Shown: positions 44,766 to 55,626, numbered from the stretch's first letter. The stretch is DNA of 64,000 nt from an uncultured Eubacteriales bacterium (GCA_910577755.1 CAJTNL010000004.1:1-64000), one strand, 5' to 3'. Notes: generated by a model not told the origin, from the letters alone. Made by a program: numbers and translations.

Positions 44766-44969
44766 CTATATTATTTAAGGTGAGTGTAAAAGCATTTCCA
44801 AAGCAATTCTTGCACATACGTGCTACAATATTTATGTTATTCGTAAAACTTTAAATTATATTTTGAATGTAAGGTTATTATAGCATAAAACAAACCGAAA
44901 TGCAATTTGAAACTTTTCGTTACAGTTAGTTTTATTTTCGCAACCATAAAACTACACCTAAAACACCTT

Positions 44970-45002
44970 AAAAAGACTGTAGAATCATTCTACAGTCTTT
45001 TT
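44970..45002 (-). terminator. Intrinsic terminator of the phosphoglucomutase gene
   Basis: AAAAAGACTGTAGAAT with its exact complement, one-base gap, 10 bases after the stop at 45013. Confidence 0.85.
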
Positions 45003-45012
45003 TATCTTATCT

Positions 45013-46713
45013 TTATAATGATATACTCAATAAATAGTTAGCAGAGTCTTTTAACAAATCAATTACACTTTGAGAAGCCTCTCGTGTTTTACCTTTTGCC
45101 GATAAGTATAATTTGAGCTTAGGCTCTGTACCGGATGGGCGCACAATTAACTTACTGCCGTTTTCCAACCTGTACTCCAGAACATTCGATTTGGGAAGTG
45201 TAATCTTTGTTTCTACCATAGCATCTACTCGTTTTGATGTTTGATAATCGCTGTGTCCTACCACAGGAAAACCTGCAATCTCAGCAGGCGCATGAAGACG
45301 CAATGTTTCCATAATCAATTGCATTTTTTTCATGCCATCCTGACCTTCAAAAGTAAAATTCATTAAATCATTTAAAAAATATCCATGTTTTTTATAAATA
45401 GCTTCAATCGCATCTACCAAGGTTTTTCCCTGTTTTTTATACGCTACTGCCATTTCGCATACCAGCATACTGGCATTTACCGCATCTTTATCTCTTACAT
45501 AAGCGCCCGACAAATATCCATAGCTCTCTTCAAAGCCAAATATAAATCTATTTGCTTCTCCTTTTACCTCAAGACTTGCAATCCGGTCACCAATATATTT
45601 AAAGCCTGTTAACACACTTTGTAGGGTAAGGCCATACTCTTGGGCAATACTTTCTGTTAAATCAGTTGATACAATTGTCTTAATCGCAATCGGATTATTT
45701 GGCATAGTACCGTTTGCAATACGCATGCGTGCAACAAAATCCAATAAAAGCACGCCAACCTCATTCCCACTCAACAATTCAAATCTACCGTTATGGCGAA
45801 CCGCTATACCCATACGGTCGCAATCCGGGTCAGTTGCCACCAACAAATCGGGCTGTATACTTTCACAAAGCTCTAGACCTTTTTGCAGAGCCTCACGAAA
45901 CTCCGGATTAGGATAAGGACATGTAGGAAAAAAACCGTTTGGTTCAGACTGTTCCGGTACGACGGTTACGTCTTTAATCCCAATTTTATCTAAAATATGC
46001 GTAACACACATTTTACCACTGCCGTTTAGCGGCGTGTATACCACTTTCAAACCAGAGTCAGTGCAATCTAACAAACTTTCTGACTGCACAGCATTAAGAT
46101 AGGCTGTTACAACCTCCTGACCAATGATTTTTATATTTCCCTGTGCTATCGCTTCATCAAAATCCATATGTTCCACATTTTTAAAAATGTCCAGTCGGTT
46201 AATTTCATACAAAATAGCGTCCGCCATCTCCAAAGCAACTTGACAACCGTCGCTGCCATAGGCTTTATATCCATTATACTTTGCAGGATTATGACTTGCT
46301 GTAATACAAATACCGGCATCGCAACGCAAATAGCGCACTGCAAATGACAAGGCGGGCGTCGGCATAAGCTGCGGATACAAATATGCCGTAATATGATTGG
46401 CTGCAAGCACTTCTGCAGCCGCTTTTGCGAATACATCAGATTTAATTCTGCTATCATACGCAATGGCTACTGAGGCTTTTTTATTTTTTTCATTCAAATA
46501 ATTGGCCAGCCCCTGTGTTGCTTTGCGCACGGTATAAATATTGATCCGATTGGTACCCGCTCCAATGATTCCTCGTAAGCCTCCTGTACCAAACTCCAGC
46601 TCACGATAAAAGCGGTCGTTAATTTCTTGCTCATTTCCCTCAATGCTTTCAAGCTCCCTGGTTAAATCTGGGTCATCCAATAATATGGATCTCCATCTTT
46701 CATATTCAGTCAT
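45013..46713 (-). CDS. Alpha-phosphoglucomutase / phosphomannomutase
   Basis: A 566-residue alpha-D-phosphohexomutase interconverting glucose-1-P and glucose-6-P. It begins with the usual ELEFGTGGLRGIIGAGTNRI; the phosphoserine is S140 in CITASHNPAKYNGYK; the metal loop is VATDPDCDRMGIAV; sugar binding GFEESYGYLSG; phosphate binding IVRPSGTEPKLKLYL. The size matches Bacillus PgcA. ATG 46713 is chosen with GGAG nine bases upstream; the longer frame has no proper site. It links glycogen phosphorylase (this window) with glycolysis. Confidence 0.95.
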   Translation of the reverse strand: MTEYERWRSILLDDPDLTRELESIEGNEQEINDRFYRELEFGTGGLRGIIGAGTNRINIYTVRKATQGLANYLNEKNKKASVAIAYDSRIKSDVFAKAAAEVLAANHITAYLYPQLMPTPALSFAVRYLRCDAGICITASHNPAKYNGYKAYGSDGCQVALEMADAILYEINRLDIFKNVEHMDFDEAIAQGNIKIIGQEVVTAYLNAVQSESLLDCTDSGLKVVYTPLNGSGKMCVTHILDKIGIKDVTVVPEQSEPNGFFPTCPYPNPEFREALQKGLELCESIQPDLLVATDPDCDRMGIAVRHNGRFELLSGNEVGVLLLDFVARMRIANGTMPNNPIAIKTIVSTDLTESIAQEYGLTLQSVLTGFKYIGDRIASLEVKGEANRFIFGFEESYGYLSGAYVRDKDAVNASMLVCEMAVAYKKQGKTLVDAIEAIYKKHGYFLNDLMNFTFEGQDGMKKMQLIMETLRLHAPAEIAGFPVVGHSDYQTSKRVDAMVETKITLPKSNVLEYRLENGSKLIVRPSGTEPKLKLYLSAKGKTREASQSVIDLLKDSANYLLSISL

Positions 46714-46889
46714 TATAACTAACTCCATTCTCCGCCCCTGTAATATATATACCATTGGGCGCATTGCTCTGGCGGTGAAGCAATTCACCTCATTGACTTT
46801 CCATAATATGAAACTAAAACTATCATATACTATTTGCTACTCTAATAACCACAGCCTACCATGCCAACGCTATTGTGTCAAGAAACCAT

Positions 46890-47354
46890 TTAAATTTTTA
46901 ATATACACATCGCTATGTCTTCGGAGGTTATATCTATCACCCCATATGTACCGTCTATTCCATGTATAGAACCTGGATTCAACAAATACAGTCCGTTTTC
47001 ATATTCTGTAACAGGCAGATGTGTGTGTCCGAATAACACAATGTCTGCATATCTTTTACCCGCCTCAAATTTAATATAATCTAACCCTGTTTTTACATGA
47101 TATTCATGGCCATGAGTAAAAAAAATATGTCTTTGTCCAACCTGCAATTCATCTACCAGCGGCAAAGGGCAGTTAAAATCACAATTCCCTGCGACTTGAT
47201 AAAACCGTTTATCCTGATAGACAAACTCCAAATCTAATATATCGTCAGCGCCGTCCCCCAAATGAATGACCACATTTGCATCCGGATGATTTTCAAGGGC
47301 ATATTCTATATTTCTTATATTTCCGTGAGAATCAGAAATCACTAAAATCCTCAT
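46890..47354 (-). CDS. YfcE/MJ0936-family metallophosphodiesterase
   Basis: A 154-residue calcineurin-like phosphoesterase. Metal-binding motifs in order: ISDSHGN, IHLGDGADD, VAGNCD, FFTHGHEYHV and FGHTHLPVT. Members hydrolyse phosphodiesters in vitro; the cellular substrate is unknown. The last motif NPGSIHG is standard. Divergent from the gene cluster starting at 47499. Confidence 0.92.
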   Translation of the reverse strand: MRILVISDSHGNIRNIEYALENHPDANVVIHLGDGADDILDLEFVYQDKRFYQVAGNCDFNCPLPLVDELQVGQRHIFFTHGHEYHVKTGLDYIKFEAGKRYADIVLFGHTHLPVTEYENGLYLLNPGSIHGIDGTYGVIDITSEDIAMCILKI

Positions 47355-47370
47355 AAAAACCCCTTTCCGC

Positions 47371-47410
47371 CATATGCGAACACTTCTAACTATTTGTTAG
47401 TCCGCATATG
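47371..47410. repeat. Two-part inverted repeat between divergent genes
   Basis: CATATGCG (47371-47378) pairs with CGCATATG (47403-47410), and inside CTAAC (47386-47390) pairs with GTTAG (47396-47400). It sits in the divergent promoter region and may be a shared operator. Confidence 0.55.
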
Positions 47411-47498
47411 TATGGTTATCTTCTCATATTATATATGGAAACACGTGGAACAATCCAGTCTTTTTTGAAAACTTTTTATTTTGAAAGGTGTGATAGAT

Positions 47499-47735
47499 TT
47501 GCCAAATCAGGACGAATTACAAAACTTATTAAAAACAGCCGCCCATCGTTTAGGAACGCAGCCCGAGCAGTTAAAACAGCAAGCAGAAAACGGTACACTG
47601 CAAAAATTACTGGGCCAACTCAGCACCGACGACGCAGCAAAACTACAGCAAGTATTAAGCGACAAAGATGCTGCCAACCGTCTGCTAAGTACGCCACAGG
47701 CAAAAATGCTATTAAAAAAATTCATGGGCAAATAA
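47499..47735 (+). CDS. Small helical protein, unknown (first of a three-gene cluster)
   Basis: About 78 residues, all helical: LPNQDELQNLLKTAAHRLGT and KLQQVLSDKDAANRLLSTPQ. TTG 47499 is chosen because GAAAGGTG lies nine bases upstream. It runs in a cluster with 47755 and 48333, with short gaps of 19 and 8 bases. No known domain. Confidence 0.7.
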   Translation: MPNQDELQNLLKTAAHRLGTQPEQLKQQAENGTLQKLLGQLSTDDAAKLQQVLSDKDAANRLLSTPQAKMLLKKFMGK

Positions 47736-47754
47736 AGAAACGGGGTGACGGTCT

Positions 47755-48324
47755 ATGGACGACTTAGCAGGAAAATTAAACGAAATTCTCAATAACCCTG
47801 CTGAAATGGAAAAATTTCAACAAATGGCAAACAGTCTGATGGGACAGATAAACGCAAGTCAGCAAGATAACTCCTTACCCGCACAGCAGCCGCAAGTGGA
47901 GCAACAAGCGCCGGCACAATCGCACAGCCAACAAAACCAGCCAAGCAGCGGCGGTTTTGATTTAAGCCAACTGTCCAGCCTATTAGGACAGTCGACCACA
48001 TCTGCACCGGCACAACAAAACAATTACAACCACACAACTAACACATTGTCAACATTGGGGAATCTGGGAGGGTTAGGTAATGCCCTGAGCGCACTGGGCG
48101 GCAACAACGGCGCTTCGCCCGAAATGCTCAATACTCTTATGAAAATAGCTCCTTTACTGGGCACTTTTAATCAAGAAGACGATAATACAAGATTGCTTTA
48201 TGCGCTCAGACCTTTGTTAAAAATTGAAAGGCAAAAAAAACTAGATGAAGCAATCAAAATTATGCGTATGCTTAGATTTTTGCCTATTCTAAAGGAACAA
48301 GGTATTTTACAAGGTATTTTATGA
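47755..48324 (+). CDS. Gln/Asn-rich helical protein, unknown
   Basis: A 189-residue protein starting MDDLAGKLNEILNNPAEMEK. The middle is a low-complexity Gln/Ser/Pro stretch (about residues 35-100), followed by Gly/Leu-rich turns (LGNLGGLGNALSALGGNNGA) and a C-terminal helical block (LLYALRPLLKIERQKKLDEA). It is cytoplasmic by composition. I recognise this protein type from clostridial genomes, always of unknown function. GGGGTGA precedes the ATG. Confidence 0.75.
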   Translation: MDDLAGKLNEILNNPAEMEKFQQMANSLMGQINASQQDNSLPAQQPQVEQQAPAQSHSQQNQPSSGGFDLSQLSSLLGQSTTSAPAQQNNYNHTTNTLSTLGNLGGLGNALSALGGNNGASPEMLNTLMKIAPLLGTFNQEDDNTRLLYALRPLLKIERQKKLDEAIKIMRMLRFLPILKEQGILQGIL

Positions 48325-48332
48325 GGTGAGTC

Positions 48333-48758
48333 ATGACCAACGAAAATATGGATATGAAGCGTATGCAGCAGGAAGCCATCCATCGGGTGCAGGAAATGCA
48401 AAACCGTGCAAATCAAAAACTGCACAACAAACCGCCATTTTCCTCTCCGCCCCGGGGCAACCGTCCACATGCAGAATCGCATGTTTCTGCAAACCATACA
48501 GCAAATCACGCAAAAAAAACGTCAGATTCCCATAACAGAACGGAGCAAATAGACAATTGTGCATGTGGTCAGGAGCAAGAGACTATCCAAACAGAACGTG
48601 AATCAGCGCCTGTAAAACAAAAAAATATTGTAGAAAACGTCATTGACGGAGTTATGAAAGACAGCGAACGAACCTTAATCATGATTCTGCTTTTACTACT
48701 TTTTAACGAAAAAGCAGATAACAGCGCCATCTTTTCATTACTATATTTATTGCTATAA
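48333..48758 (+). CDS. Protein with hydrophobic C-terminal tail, unknown (third of the cluster)
   Basis: A 141-residue protein. The first 100 residues are polar and rich in Gln, Asn and His (MKRMQQEAIHRVQEMQNRAN); the end is a hydrophobic tail (RTLIMILLLLLFNEKADNSA, then IFSLLYLLL) that could anchor it. The start is eight bases after the preceding stop, with GAGGTGAG as ribosome site. With its two neighbours it forms a conserved-looking cluster that may have a sporulation or envelope role; this is speculation. Confidence 0.75.
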   Translation: MTNENMDMKRMQQEAIHRVQEMQNRANQKLHNKPPFSSPPRGNRPHAESHVSANHTANHAKKTSDSHNRTEQIDNCACGQEQETIQTERESAPVKQKNIVENVIDGVMKDSERTLIMILLLLLFNEKADNSAIFSLLYLLL

Positions 48759-48900
48759 CAATTATGGTACAACTTGCAGATTTTCTTTCAGGATGTATGA
48801 TGCGATTCTATACGTCATTGGACAAGGCACAAACACAAGCGCATAAATCACTCTATGGTAAACTGTATCACAGCAGATACAGTTTTACTGCATACGAATC

Positions 48901-48945
48901 AAAAAACATCTTTGCTGTATTATAATAACGGCAAAGATGTTTTTT
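48901..48945. terminator. Bidirectional terminator
   Basis: AAAAAACATCTTTGC pairs exactly with GCAAAGATGTTTTTT across a 15-base loop; serves the three-gene cluster and the convergent gene at 48961. Confidence 0.85.
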
Positions 48946-48960
48946 ATATTTCATATCCCT

Positions 48961-50013
48961 TTAGGTCACACGCATAACAGATGTCAGATACGGCTCTCCT
49001 CTTAATCCGTCAAACTCCAGTATATAGCGATATAGAAGCGGTGTTTGCTCATCCGCCGCAACTGTTTCCACAGTTACAATTACAACGCCATTCTCTTTTT
49101 CTATATGCTTAATGTTAACCGCCTGTGCAGATTGACTGCTCTGAGGCAATACTCGATAAGTATTAGAAGATCTGTCATAAGTAAAAAACGTTTCTTCTGT
49201 GGGGTGCTTTACCGCCAAACGGCAAGCGCTTCCAAACAATTCTGTACATGCTTTTTCAACGTCCTCTCCCGGCACTACTACTCTCCCTTTATCATCAGTA
49301 GCTCTATAAATACTACCATTTAATGTAACAACTCTCCAAACGGATGCCTGCAAAATCATGTTGTGATTCGCCTCCGAAACCGATGAAAACGGCTCTGGAT
49401 TCTGCATCATAACCGGCGTTAAAAATGTATGAATCTGTGAACTGTCCTGTACCAACGGCGTGCTGCCAAACATGCAAAAGCACACTACTCCTAAAAATGC
49501 CGCCGCCAACACCATCATACCGCAGAACAGGCGAAAAGGTCTAACTGGTGACAGTTTTAACTTCTCGTCCTGATCTTGCATCTGTGTTTCCTCGGTGATA
49601 TTCTGTCTTTCAGGATAAAATAAGCGAGAGGGACAATTGTTCCTTTTCCATAAAGGAAATCCCTCCGGCTTCTGCTGTAATCCATCCATCGGTTCTTCCG
49701 ACGGATAGATAAAGTTTTGTGTTTCCTGTTCCTGCTGATCAAACGGTTCAGCAGGAAACATGTCGTCTTGTAACGGTTCTACACAGAGCATATCTGTTTG
49801 AGATATCTCGGATTTGAGCAGTTCAGCATCATCTAAGGTGACATGAATCGTTTCTGTAGGTTCCGTATACGACTCCTGTTCAGATATTTGTTCTAATTCC
49901 GTTGATTGCAGACTTTGATTATCCGCCATCTCTATAGCAGACTGTTCCCCACGATAATCACATACAAACTGCACAGGTTTATTAGGCGGCAACTCTTGAT
50001 GATTGCGTTCCAT
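48961..50013 (-). CDS. Single-pass membrane protein, unknown
   Basis: A 350-residue protein. Residues 1-160 are acidic and polar with many Glu/Gln (QSLQSTELEQISEQESYTEP), probably cytoplasmic and disordered. One membrane helix follows (FCGMMVLAAAFLGVVCFCMF, about 165-185), then a 160-residue external domain of mixed alpha/beta (VWRVVTLNGSIYRATDDKGR; AVNIKHIEKENGVVIVTVET). No family recognised. The organisation resembles anti-sigma-like or wall-sensing proteins, but no sigma factor is adjacent. Confidence 0.7.
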   Translation of the reverse strand: MERNHQELPPNKPVQFVCDYRGEQSAIEMADNQSLQSTELEQISEQESYTEPTETIHVTLDDAELLKSEISQTDMLCVEPLQDDMFPAEPFDQQEQETQNFIYPSEEPMDGLQQKPEGFPLWKRNNCPSRLFYPERQNITEETQMQDQDEKLKLSPVRPFRLFCGMMVLAAAFLGVVCFCMFGSTPLVQDSSQIHTFLTPVMMQNPEPFSSVSEANHNMILQASVWRVVTLNGSIYRATDDKGRVVVPGEDVEKACTELFGSACRLAVKHPTEETFFTYDRSSNTYRVLPQSSQSAQAVNIKHIEKENGVVIVTVETVAADEQTPLLYRYILEFDGLRGEPYLTSVMRVT

Positions 50014-50516
50014 GTACGATATGCACTCCTTTATTTTTACTATACTTCATATATAAGTAAAAAACTCCCCTATCAGAACCCCTTTTTATAAAAGAAGCGT
50101 CTGCTCAGAGAGTTTAATTTATTTATATAACAGTCAATCTGCACTAGGCTTTCACTCTACCCTCAAAACCAAAATATTCGGCAGGTATATCTTGCATATA
50201 GGTAAACGGCAATTATCCTATCTATAATTTCCAGCGCTAACAATACTGTTAAAATTTTATACCACTCGGTCTTCCAAAATCTTTGTTCCGTTATAAGCTT
50301 AAATACTTCCTGATACTATATTCCTTTCATCAAGCATATTTGGTAAAACAACACAAATTACATTTATCACCTGTGTTGATATAATATTTTTTACTATTTA
50401 AAACTCTTACACATTTTGTCAATTATTTTGTCTAATTCTTTACAGAAAACATAATAGCAGTATCCAGTGTAATCTACATCATAATTACAACAAAGCAAAC
50501 AGCATCCTGCACATCA
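50014..50516. other. AT-rich intergenic stretch, no gene seen
   Basis: No frame with a ribosome site, and no strong hairpin found. It separates the end of proA from the promoter of the gene at 48961-50013. Confidence 0.5.
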
Positions 50517-51761
<1,245 letters not shown>

Positions 51762-51777
51762 AACAAATCAACCTCCT

Positions 51778-52584
51778 TTAATAATCGCTGGTATAAGCTG
51801 CAAATGTAGTACCAATCTGCTCTCCGTCTAACAGTTGGTATAAATTTCTAGGCTGGTTTCCGCTGAGCACACAGCAGGGAATGCCTTCCTGATTTGCCAC
51901 CTGCGCCGCATGCACTTTAGTTGCCATTCCACCTGTTCCGCGGCTGGTACCTGCCTTTCCTGCCAGCGCTTCTATCTCCTTAGTAATGCAGGCAACATAA
52001 GGAATACGCTTTGCATAAGGGTTTTTTCTAGGATCACCATCGTACAATCCGTCAATATCGGTTAAGATTACCAACAAATCTGCTTGAACCAATACGGCCA
52101 CCACTGCTGATAAGGTATCGTTATCGCCAAAGTGAGGTCCATCCAGTTCATCAACACTCACTGTATCATTCTCATTTACAATGGGCACAATGCCCATATG
52201 CAAAAGTTCTCGAAAAGTATTTTCCACATTGTGCTTGCTGCGCTCACTGGCCGTTACGTCTGCTGTGAGCAAAACCTGTGCTACCGTACAATTATATTCT
52301 CCAAACAACTTATCATACATGAACATAAGTTCACATTGTCCCACTGCCGCTATCGCCTGCTTCTTTTCAATCTCTGCCGGACGGTTCCGTATACCTAATT
52401 TACCCATACCCACACCAACGGCGCCCGAAGATACCAATATCACCTCAAGACCGGAATTGTGTAAATCGCTCAACACCTTGCACAATTCCTCAGTTTTTCT
52501 TAAATTTAACTTACCATTTTCATACGTTAAGGTAGAGGTTCCTACCTTTATAACAATACGCTTTGCCTGTGTCACCTCTGCCAT
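51778..52584 (-). CDS. proB: Glutamate 5-kinase
   Basis: A 268-residue kinase for the first step of proline synthesis, of the short kind without the C-terminal PUA domain. It has IVIKVGTSTLTYENGKLNLR, ILVSSGAVGVGMGKLGI, VNENDTVSVDE and the substrate loop GTGGMATKVHAAQVA. ATG 52584 is chosen with AGGAG nine to ten bases upstream; the ATG at 52605 is too early. Feedback by proline is typical of the family. Operon with proA. Confidence 0.96.
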   Translation of the reverse strand: MAEVTQAKRIVIKVGTSTLTYENGKLNLRKTEELCKVLSDLHNSGLEVILVSSGAVGVGMGKLGIRNRPAEIEKKQAIAAVGQCELMFMYDKLFGEYNCTVAQVLLTADVTASERSKHNVENTFRELLHMGIVPIVNENDTVSVDELDGPHFGDNDTLSAVVAVLVQADLLVILTDIDGLYDGDPRKNPYAKRIPYVACITKEIEALAGKAGTSRGTGGMATKVHAAQVANQEGIPCCVLSGNQPRNLYQLLDGEQIGTTFAAYTSDY

Positions 52585-53051
52585 TTCAACCTGTCTCCTC
52601 TGCATATAAGATACAAACCATATCCATTTTATGTTTGCCTTTGTATGTATTTCTATAATTATGTAGCTATTATAACATATATTTTTTAATTTACATAATT
52701 ATTATAATCGTTTATGCAACCCAACTCCAAGCAGAGCTTTCTTATAATTTATTTTATTTGTACCATATAACAGCAATATTGGGAAAAAAATTTTGATAAA
52801 GACGCCAATAACATTAATTATGAATAATATATACTGATGCATAAATAGTAATAAGCATATTCTATTTAGATTGTTCTTGAGTTGCACCATGCTAACTGTA
52901 TAGGCCGTAATGATCGTGCAATGGAAATACTATATAAACTGTGTAGTTTCCTATTGCACATTTTTAAATTTTATTTACTTAAAACTAACTAAAGTTACCT
53001 GCGATTTTACTTTCATGTAGTTTACCAGCCAAGTATTACTTCCTGTTTTTA
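52585..53051. other. Intergenic stretch with a weak hairpin
   Basis: No gene supported. An imperfect stem is formed by GTGCAAT...GGAAA near 52916 and its partner near 52945-52960 (TTTCCTATTGCAC). Otherwise plain AT-rich DNA holding the proBA promoter. Confidence 0.45.
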
Positions 53052-53092
53052 CAATAATCAACCGCCGAAAAAAAACCGGCGGTTGATTATTG
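53052..53092. terminator. Terminator of the isochorismatase-family gene
   Basis: CAATAATCAACCGCCG and its exact complement, 9-base loop; GC-rich core and T-rich flank on the minus strand; ends three bases from the stop. Confidence 0.85.
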
Positions 53093-53094
53093 CT

Positions 53095-53646
53095 TTATTT
53101 TAATTCATCTGAAGTGCAAATATGTGCACCATATACATTTTTTAAATATTCTAAACCGGACTGGTGATCCTCCGTTGTAAACGCATGGACACAATCTTGC
53201 GGTACATAAATACCATAGCCCCAATAATAAGCGTCGGCTGTAGTATGTCTTACACACATATGAGTATGCAGACCTGTAATAATCAAATTTTCGATACCCA
53301 GTTCGGTTAAAATCAGCTGTAAATCGGTTTGAAAAAAACCGCTGTAGCGGCGTTTAGGCACCACATAATCTCCCTGCTGCGGCGCTAACTCCGGAATTAC
53401 CTCGGCTCCCTTTGTTCCTGCAATAGCATGGTCTCCCCAAAGCTCCAGTTCTTTATCTATCCCTTTATAATGTGCATCATTGGCATAAATAACCGTTAAA
53501 TGATGTTTTCGGGCTGTTGTAACCAGTTCTTCCAACGGTTTTACAATGGCCTTTGCATTTTCACAAGTTAAAGCACCTGTTACAAAATCATTCAACATAT
53601 CCACAACAATCAACGCCGTTTTGCTGTTCAGAATCGCAGTATCCAT
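53095..53646 (-). CDS. Isochorismatase-family cysteine hydrolase (nicotinamidase-like)
   Basis: A 183-residue enzyme. The catalytic triad expected in the family is visible: Asp in ALIVVDMLNDFVTGAL, Lys in VVPKRRYSGFFQTDL and Cys in ITGLHTHMCVRHTTADAYYW. A metal-binding segment (VIYANDAHYKGIDKELELWG) resembles nicotinamidases. The reaction could be nicotinamide to nicotinate, which would feed NAD synthesis with NadE and CinA in this window, but other amide substrates are possible. Start ATG 53646 has AAAGGAATGG upstream. Confidence 0.88.
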   Translation of the reverse strand: MDTAILNSKTALIVVDMLNDFVTGALTCENAKAIVKPLEELVTTARKHHLTVIYANDAHYKGIDKELELWGDHAIAGTKGAEVIPELAPQQGDYVVPKRRYSGFFQTDLQLILTELGIENLIITGLHTHMCVRHTTADAYYWGYGIYVPQDCVHAFTTEDHQSGLEYLKNVYGAHICTSDELK

Positions 53647-53716
53647 TATTCCATTCCTTTCGACACTATTTTTCTCAACATAATAGCACATATAATTTTT
53701 ATTGTCAATGATAATT

Positions 53717-54385
53717 TTAACCCCTTGTTTTCTCCTCAATACTATTCCAGATACTTGTGTCGTAAGGCTCTTCGATTGATATAGTAAGGTTGATCTCTGG
53801 CAGCACCAACGGCTGCCCGCCCTCCATGCAATAATAGATATGCATCGCCGCAGGATCATGAATACCGCTATTACGTATATGTGTTTGCAATGTTTTTTCA
53901 ATGCTGTCTAAAACAGTGCGCACCAATTGTTTTTTACTGTACATATAATATTCGTTCTTTTGCTGCTCCGGTAATTCTGTAAAAAGCACACTCTCCTTTG
54001 CAAAACAAACCAACGTACCGCCTCTGCCGGAAGTTGTAACATCAGCAAGAGCCAGATTCCAACCGGTCTCCTCTGCAATTGCTTCAATCAACTGCTTAGA
54101 TGTAGGACTTTGGCTTAATGAACAAGATATTTCCTTAAAGCTGTCATCAGATCCGATATATATTGATGTAGTTGCTTTTTGCTGATCAAATAATGAAGCA
54201 CCGCTGCTAACCGTTTCATTATAAGATGAGACTGACGGAGATTGCGCTGCGCTTTGATTTAAGATAACATCCGACTGTACGTCATGTTCTGTACCTTGTA
54301 AGGTATCATTCTGTTGAGAGCAACCTACTCCCATAACCAAAACCATTGCGCATACTGCCGCGCATAGTAATGCTTTGCCTTTCAT
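53717..54385 (-). CDS. Lipoprotein, unknown function (GerMN-like in shape)
   Basis: A 222-residue protein with a lipoprotein signal (MKGKALLCAAVCAMVLVMGV then GC) and a polar Gln/Ser linker to residue 60. The remaining domain begins TTSIYIGSDDSFKEISCSLS and includes EAIAEETGWNLALADVTTSG and GGTLVCFAKESVLF. Similar lipoproteins are common in gut clostridia. The opening strand-turn pattern recalls GerMN domains of sporulation proteins, but I cannot confirm this. GAGGA precedes the ATG. Confidence 0.7.
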   Translation of the reverse strand: MKGKALLCAAVCAMVLVMGVGCSQQNDTLQGTEHDVQSDVILNQSAAQSPSVSSYNETVSSGASLFDQQKATTSIYIGSDDSFKEISCSLSQSPTSKQLIEAIAEETGWNLALADVTTSGRGGTLVCFAKESVLFTELPEQQKNEYYMYSKKQLVRTVLDSIEKTLQTHIRNSGIHDPAAMHIYYCMEGGQPLVLPEINLTISIEEPYDTSIWNSIEEKTRG

Positions 54386-54585
54386 AACAGAGTCCTCTTT
54401 CATCTATCTTTTAAATTACACATTAAAGCTGCACTCATAAATCCAGCATTTATAAGATTTAAAATATTTGCGTCTAAACAAATAGGATTTTGTTCTCTTT
54501 ACAATTAAAATATTATTGTATGTAATCATATCAGAATATTTATGCAATTACAATATATAACCTGAATTTATCCATATGTAAATAC

Positions 54586-55260
54586 ATGGAATTCTTCTGT
54601 CAACATATAAAACAATTTTTATGCACCCTTATTCCCGCTATGATCCGCAATGCAGATGATGATAAGACTGTCCACATCATCATCTATACTAACCTGCAAT
54701 CCGGGTTGAAACAGCGGAGGAAAACTGAAGTCGGACAGTCGTTCAAACTGCGAAACGATTTACAGAAACACCAAGGCGTACAAAGAGAAGACGGCATTAC
54801 ACTGACAAAGCTTATGAAAGAAGAGGGTTGGAATGCGACAAAAACTCGGCGATATATTCGATTTGCCTATGCGGCAGATACATTAGGCGGCCAACTGAAT
54901 AATGGGCAATTTTAAGCGGCTACGCTGCCGAAAAACTATCCTTTCTAACTGCCGAACATCAAGATTTTTATGCAAATAGCATGAAGTTTTATCAAAAGAC
55001 GCTTACAAAAACACAGGCAGGCGAGATCAAAGAGCAAGAATTCCGTGTTGAAAATTTTGAATTGTTTGTCCGGTAGTTTTTTAATCCAAGGGAAACCAAG
55101 CCTGTGAAAGCGGATACCGTAAAGCTAATGGATTTTCTGTCAAAAAACTTTGGACATCACCGTTCAGACCTCCGTAATGAAATATGCCGCTATTGCGTTA
55201 GATTTCTATAAGAATTACCGGTATTCCACCTCACCGAAAGCGGAAGTTTCTATTTAAAAG
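54586..55260 (+). pseudogene. Decayed mobile-element genes (partition/replication type, uncertain)
   Basis: A plus-strand frame at 54586-54915 contains QSFKLRNDLQKHQGVQREDG and ITLTKLMKEEGWNATKTRRY, then closes. A shifted frame continues with LSGYAAEKLSFLTAEHQDFY and ends at a TAG near 55075. Further on, KADTVKLMDFLSKNFGHHRS and FHLTESGSFYLKDKNKKTF appear, again cut by stops. The first part resembles the end of ParB-like partition proteins of integrative elements; the rest is unplaced. No intact gene remains. Confidence 0.45.
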
Positions 55261-55451
55261 ATAAGAACAAGAAAACATTTAGAATACAGAGAAAATAGTA
55301 CGTGGATATTAATGAACATAAGAGTAATTTATACAAATCCGCTAAACCTTTTCGGTACTATTTATCTTACAGCATATATAATATTTGATTTTTCGAATTA
55401 TTTTCTATAGAACACACGTCTTAAGTAAATCATCCTATTTGACTAAAAAAA

Positions 55452-55479
55452 TGGGTTTTCAGCAACTGCCAAAAACCCA
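55452..55479 (-). terminator. Hairpin after GG-leader peptide 3
   Basis: TGGGTTTT pairs with AAAACCCA around a 12-base loop, with T7 following on the minus strand; 10 bases beyond the stop. Confidence 0.7.
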
Positions 55480-55488
55480 CTAAATTAA

Positions 55489-55626
55489 TCATTTACAATT
55501 TGCACGTGTCCCGTAGTAAATAGCGGTGGTTCCACTAGCTATGGCTCCTAGGAGAACTAATACATCTAAAAAACCGCCGTTTACTTTACACATATTTTTT
55601 TCTGTCATCATATTAAAATATTTCAT
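55489..55626 (-). CDS. GG-leader bacteriocin-like peptide 3 (45 residues)
   Basis: The product begins MKYFNMMTEKNMCKVNGG, followed by FLDVLVLLGAIASGTTAIYY and GTRANCK. Leader pattern MKxFNxMTExxMxKVNGG is shared with the two peptides 11-12 kb away, so the three are paralogues spread over the chromosome. It carries a Cys in the leader and one near the C-terminus. AGGAGGTGAAAATT is a strong ribosome site; ATG 55626 is chosen over an earlier in-frame start. It lies inside a decayed mobile region yet is itself intact. Confidence 0.75.
   Translation of the reverse strand: MKYFNMMTEKNMCKVNGGFLDVLVLLGAIASGTTAIYYGTRANCK

Noticed and set aside
48764..48925. 53-residue frame right after the 48333-48758 gene
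   Set aside because: Starts five bases after the stop but has no ribosome site and its end overlaps the terminator hairpin.
52702..52890. 62-residue hydrophobic minus-strand frame
   Set aside because: No ribosome site; AT-rich hydrophobic chance frame.
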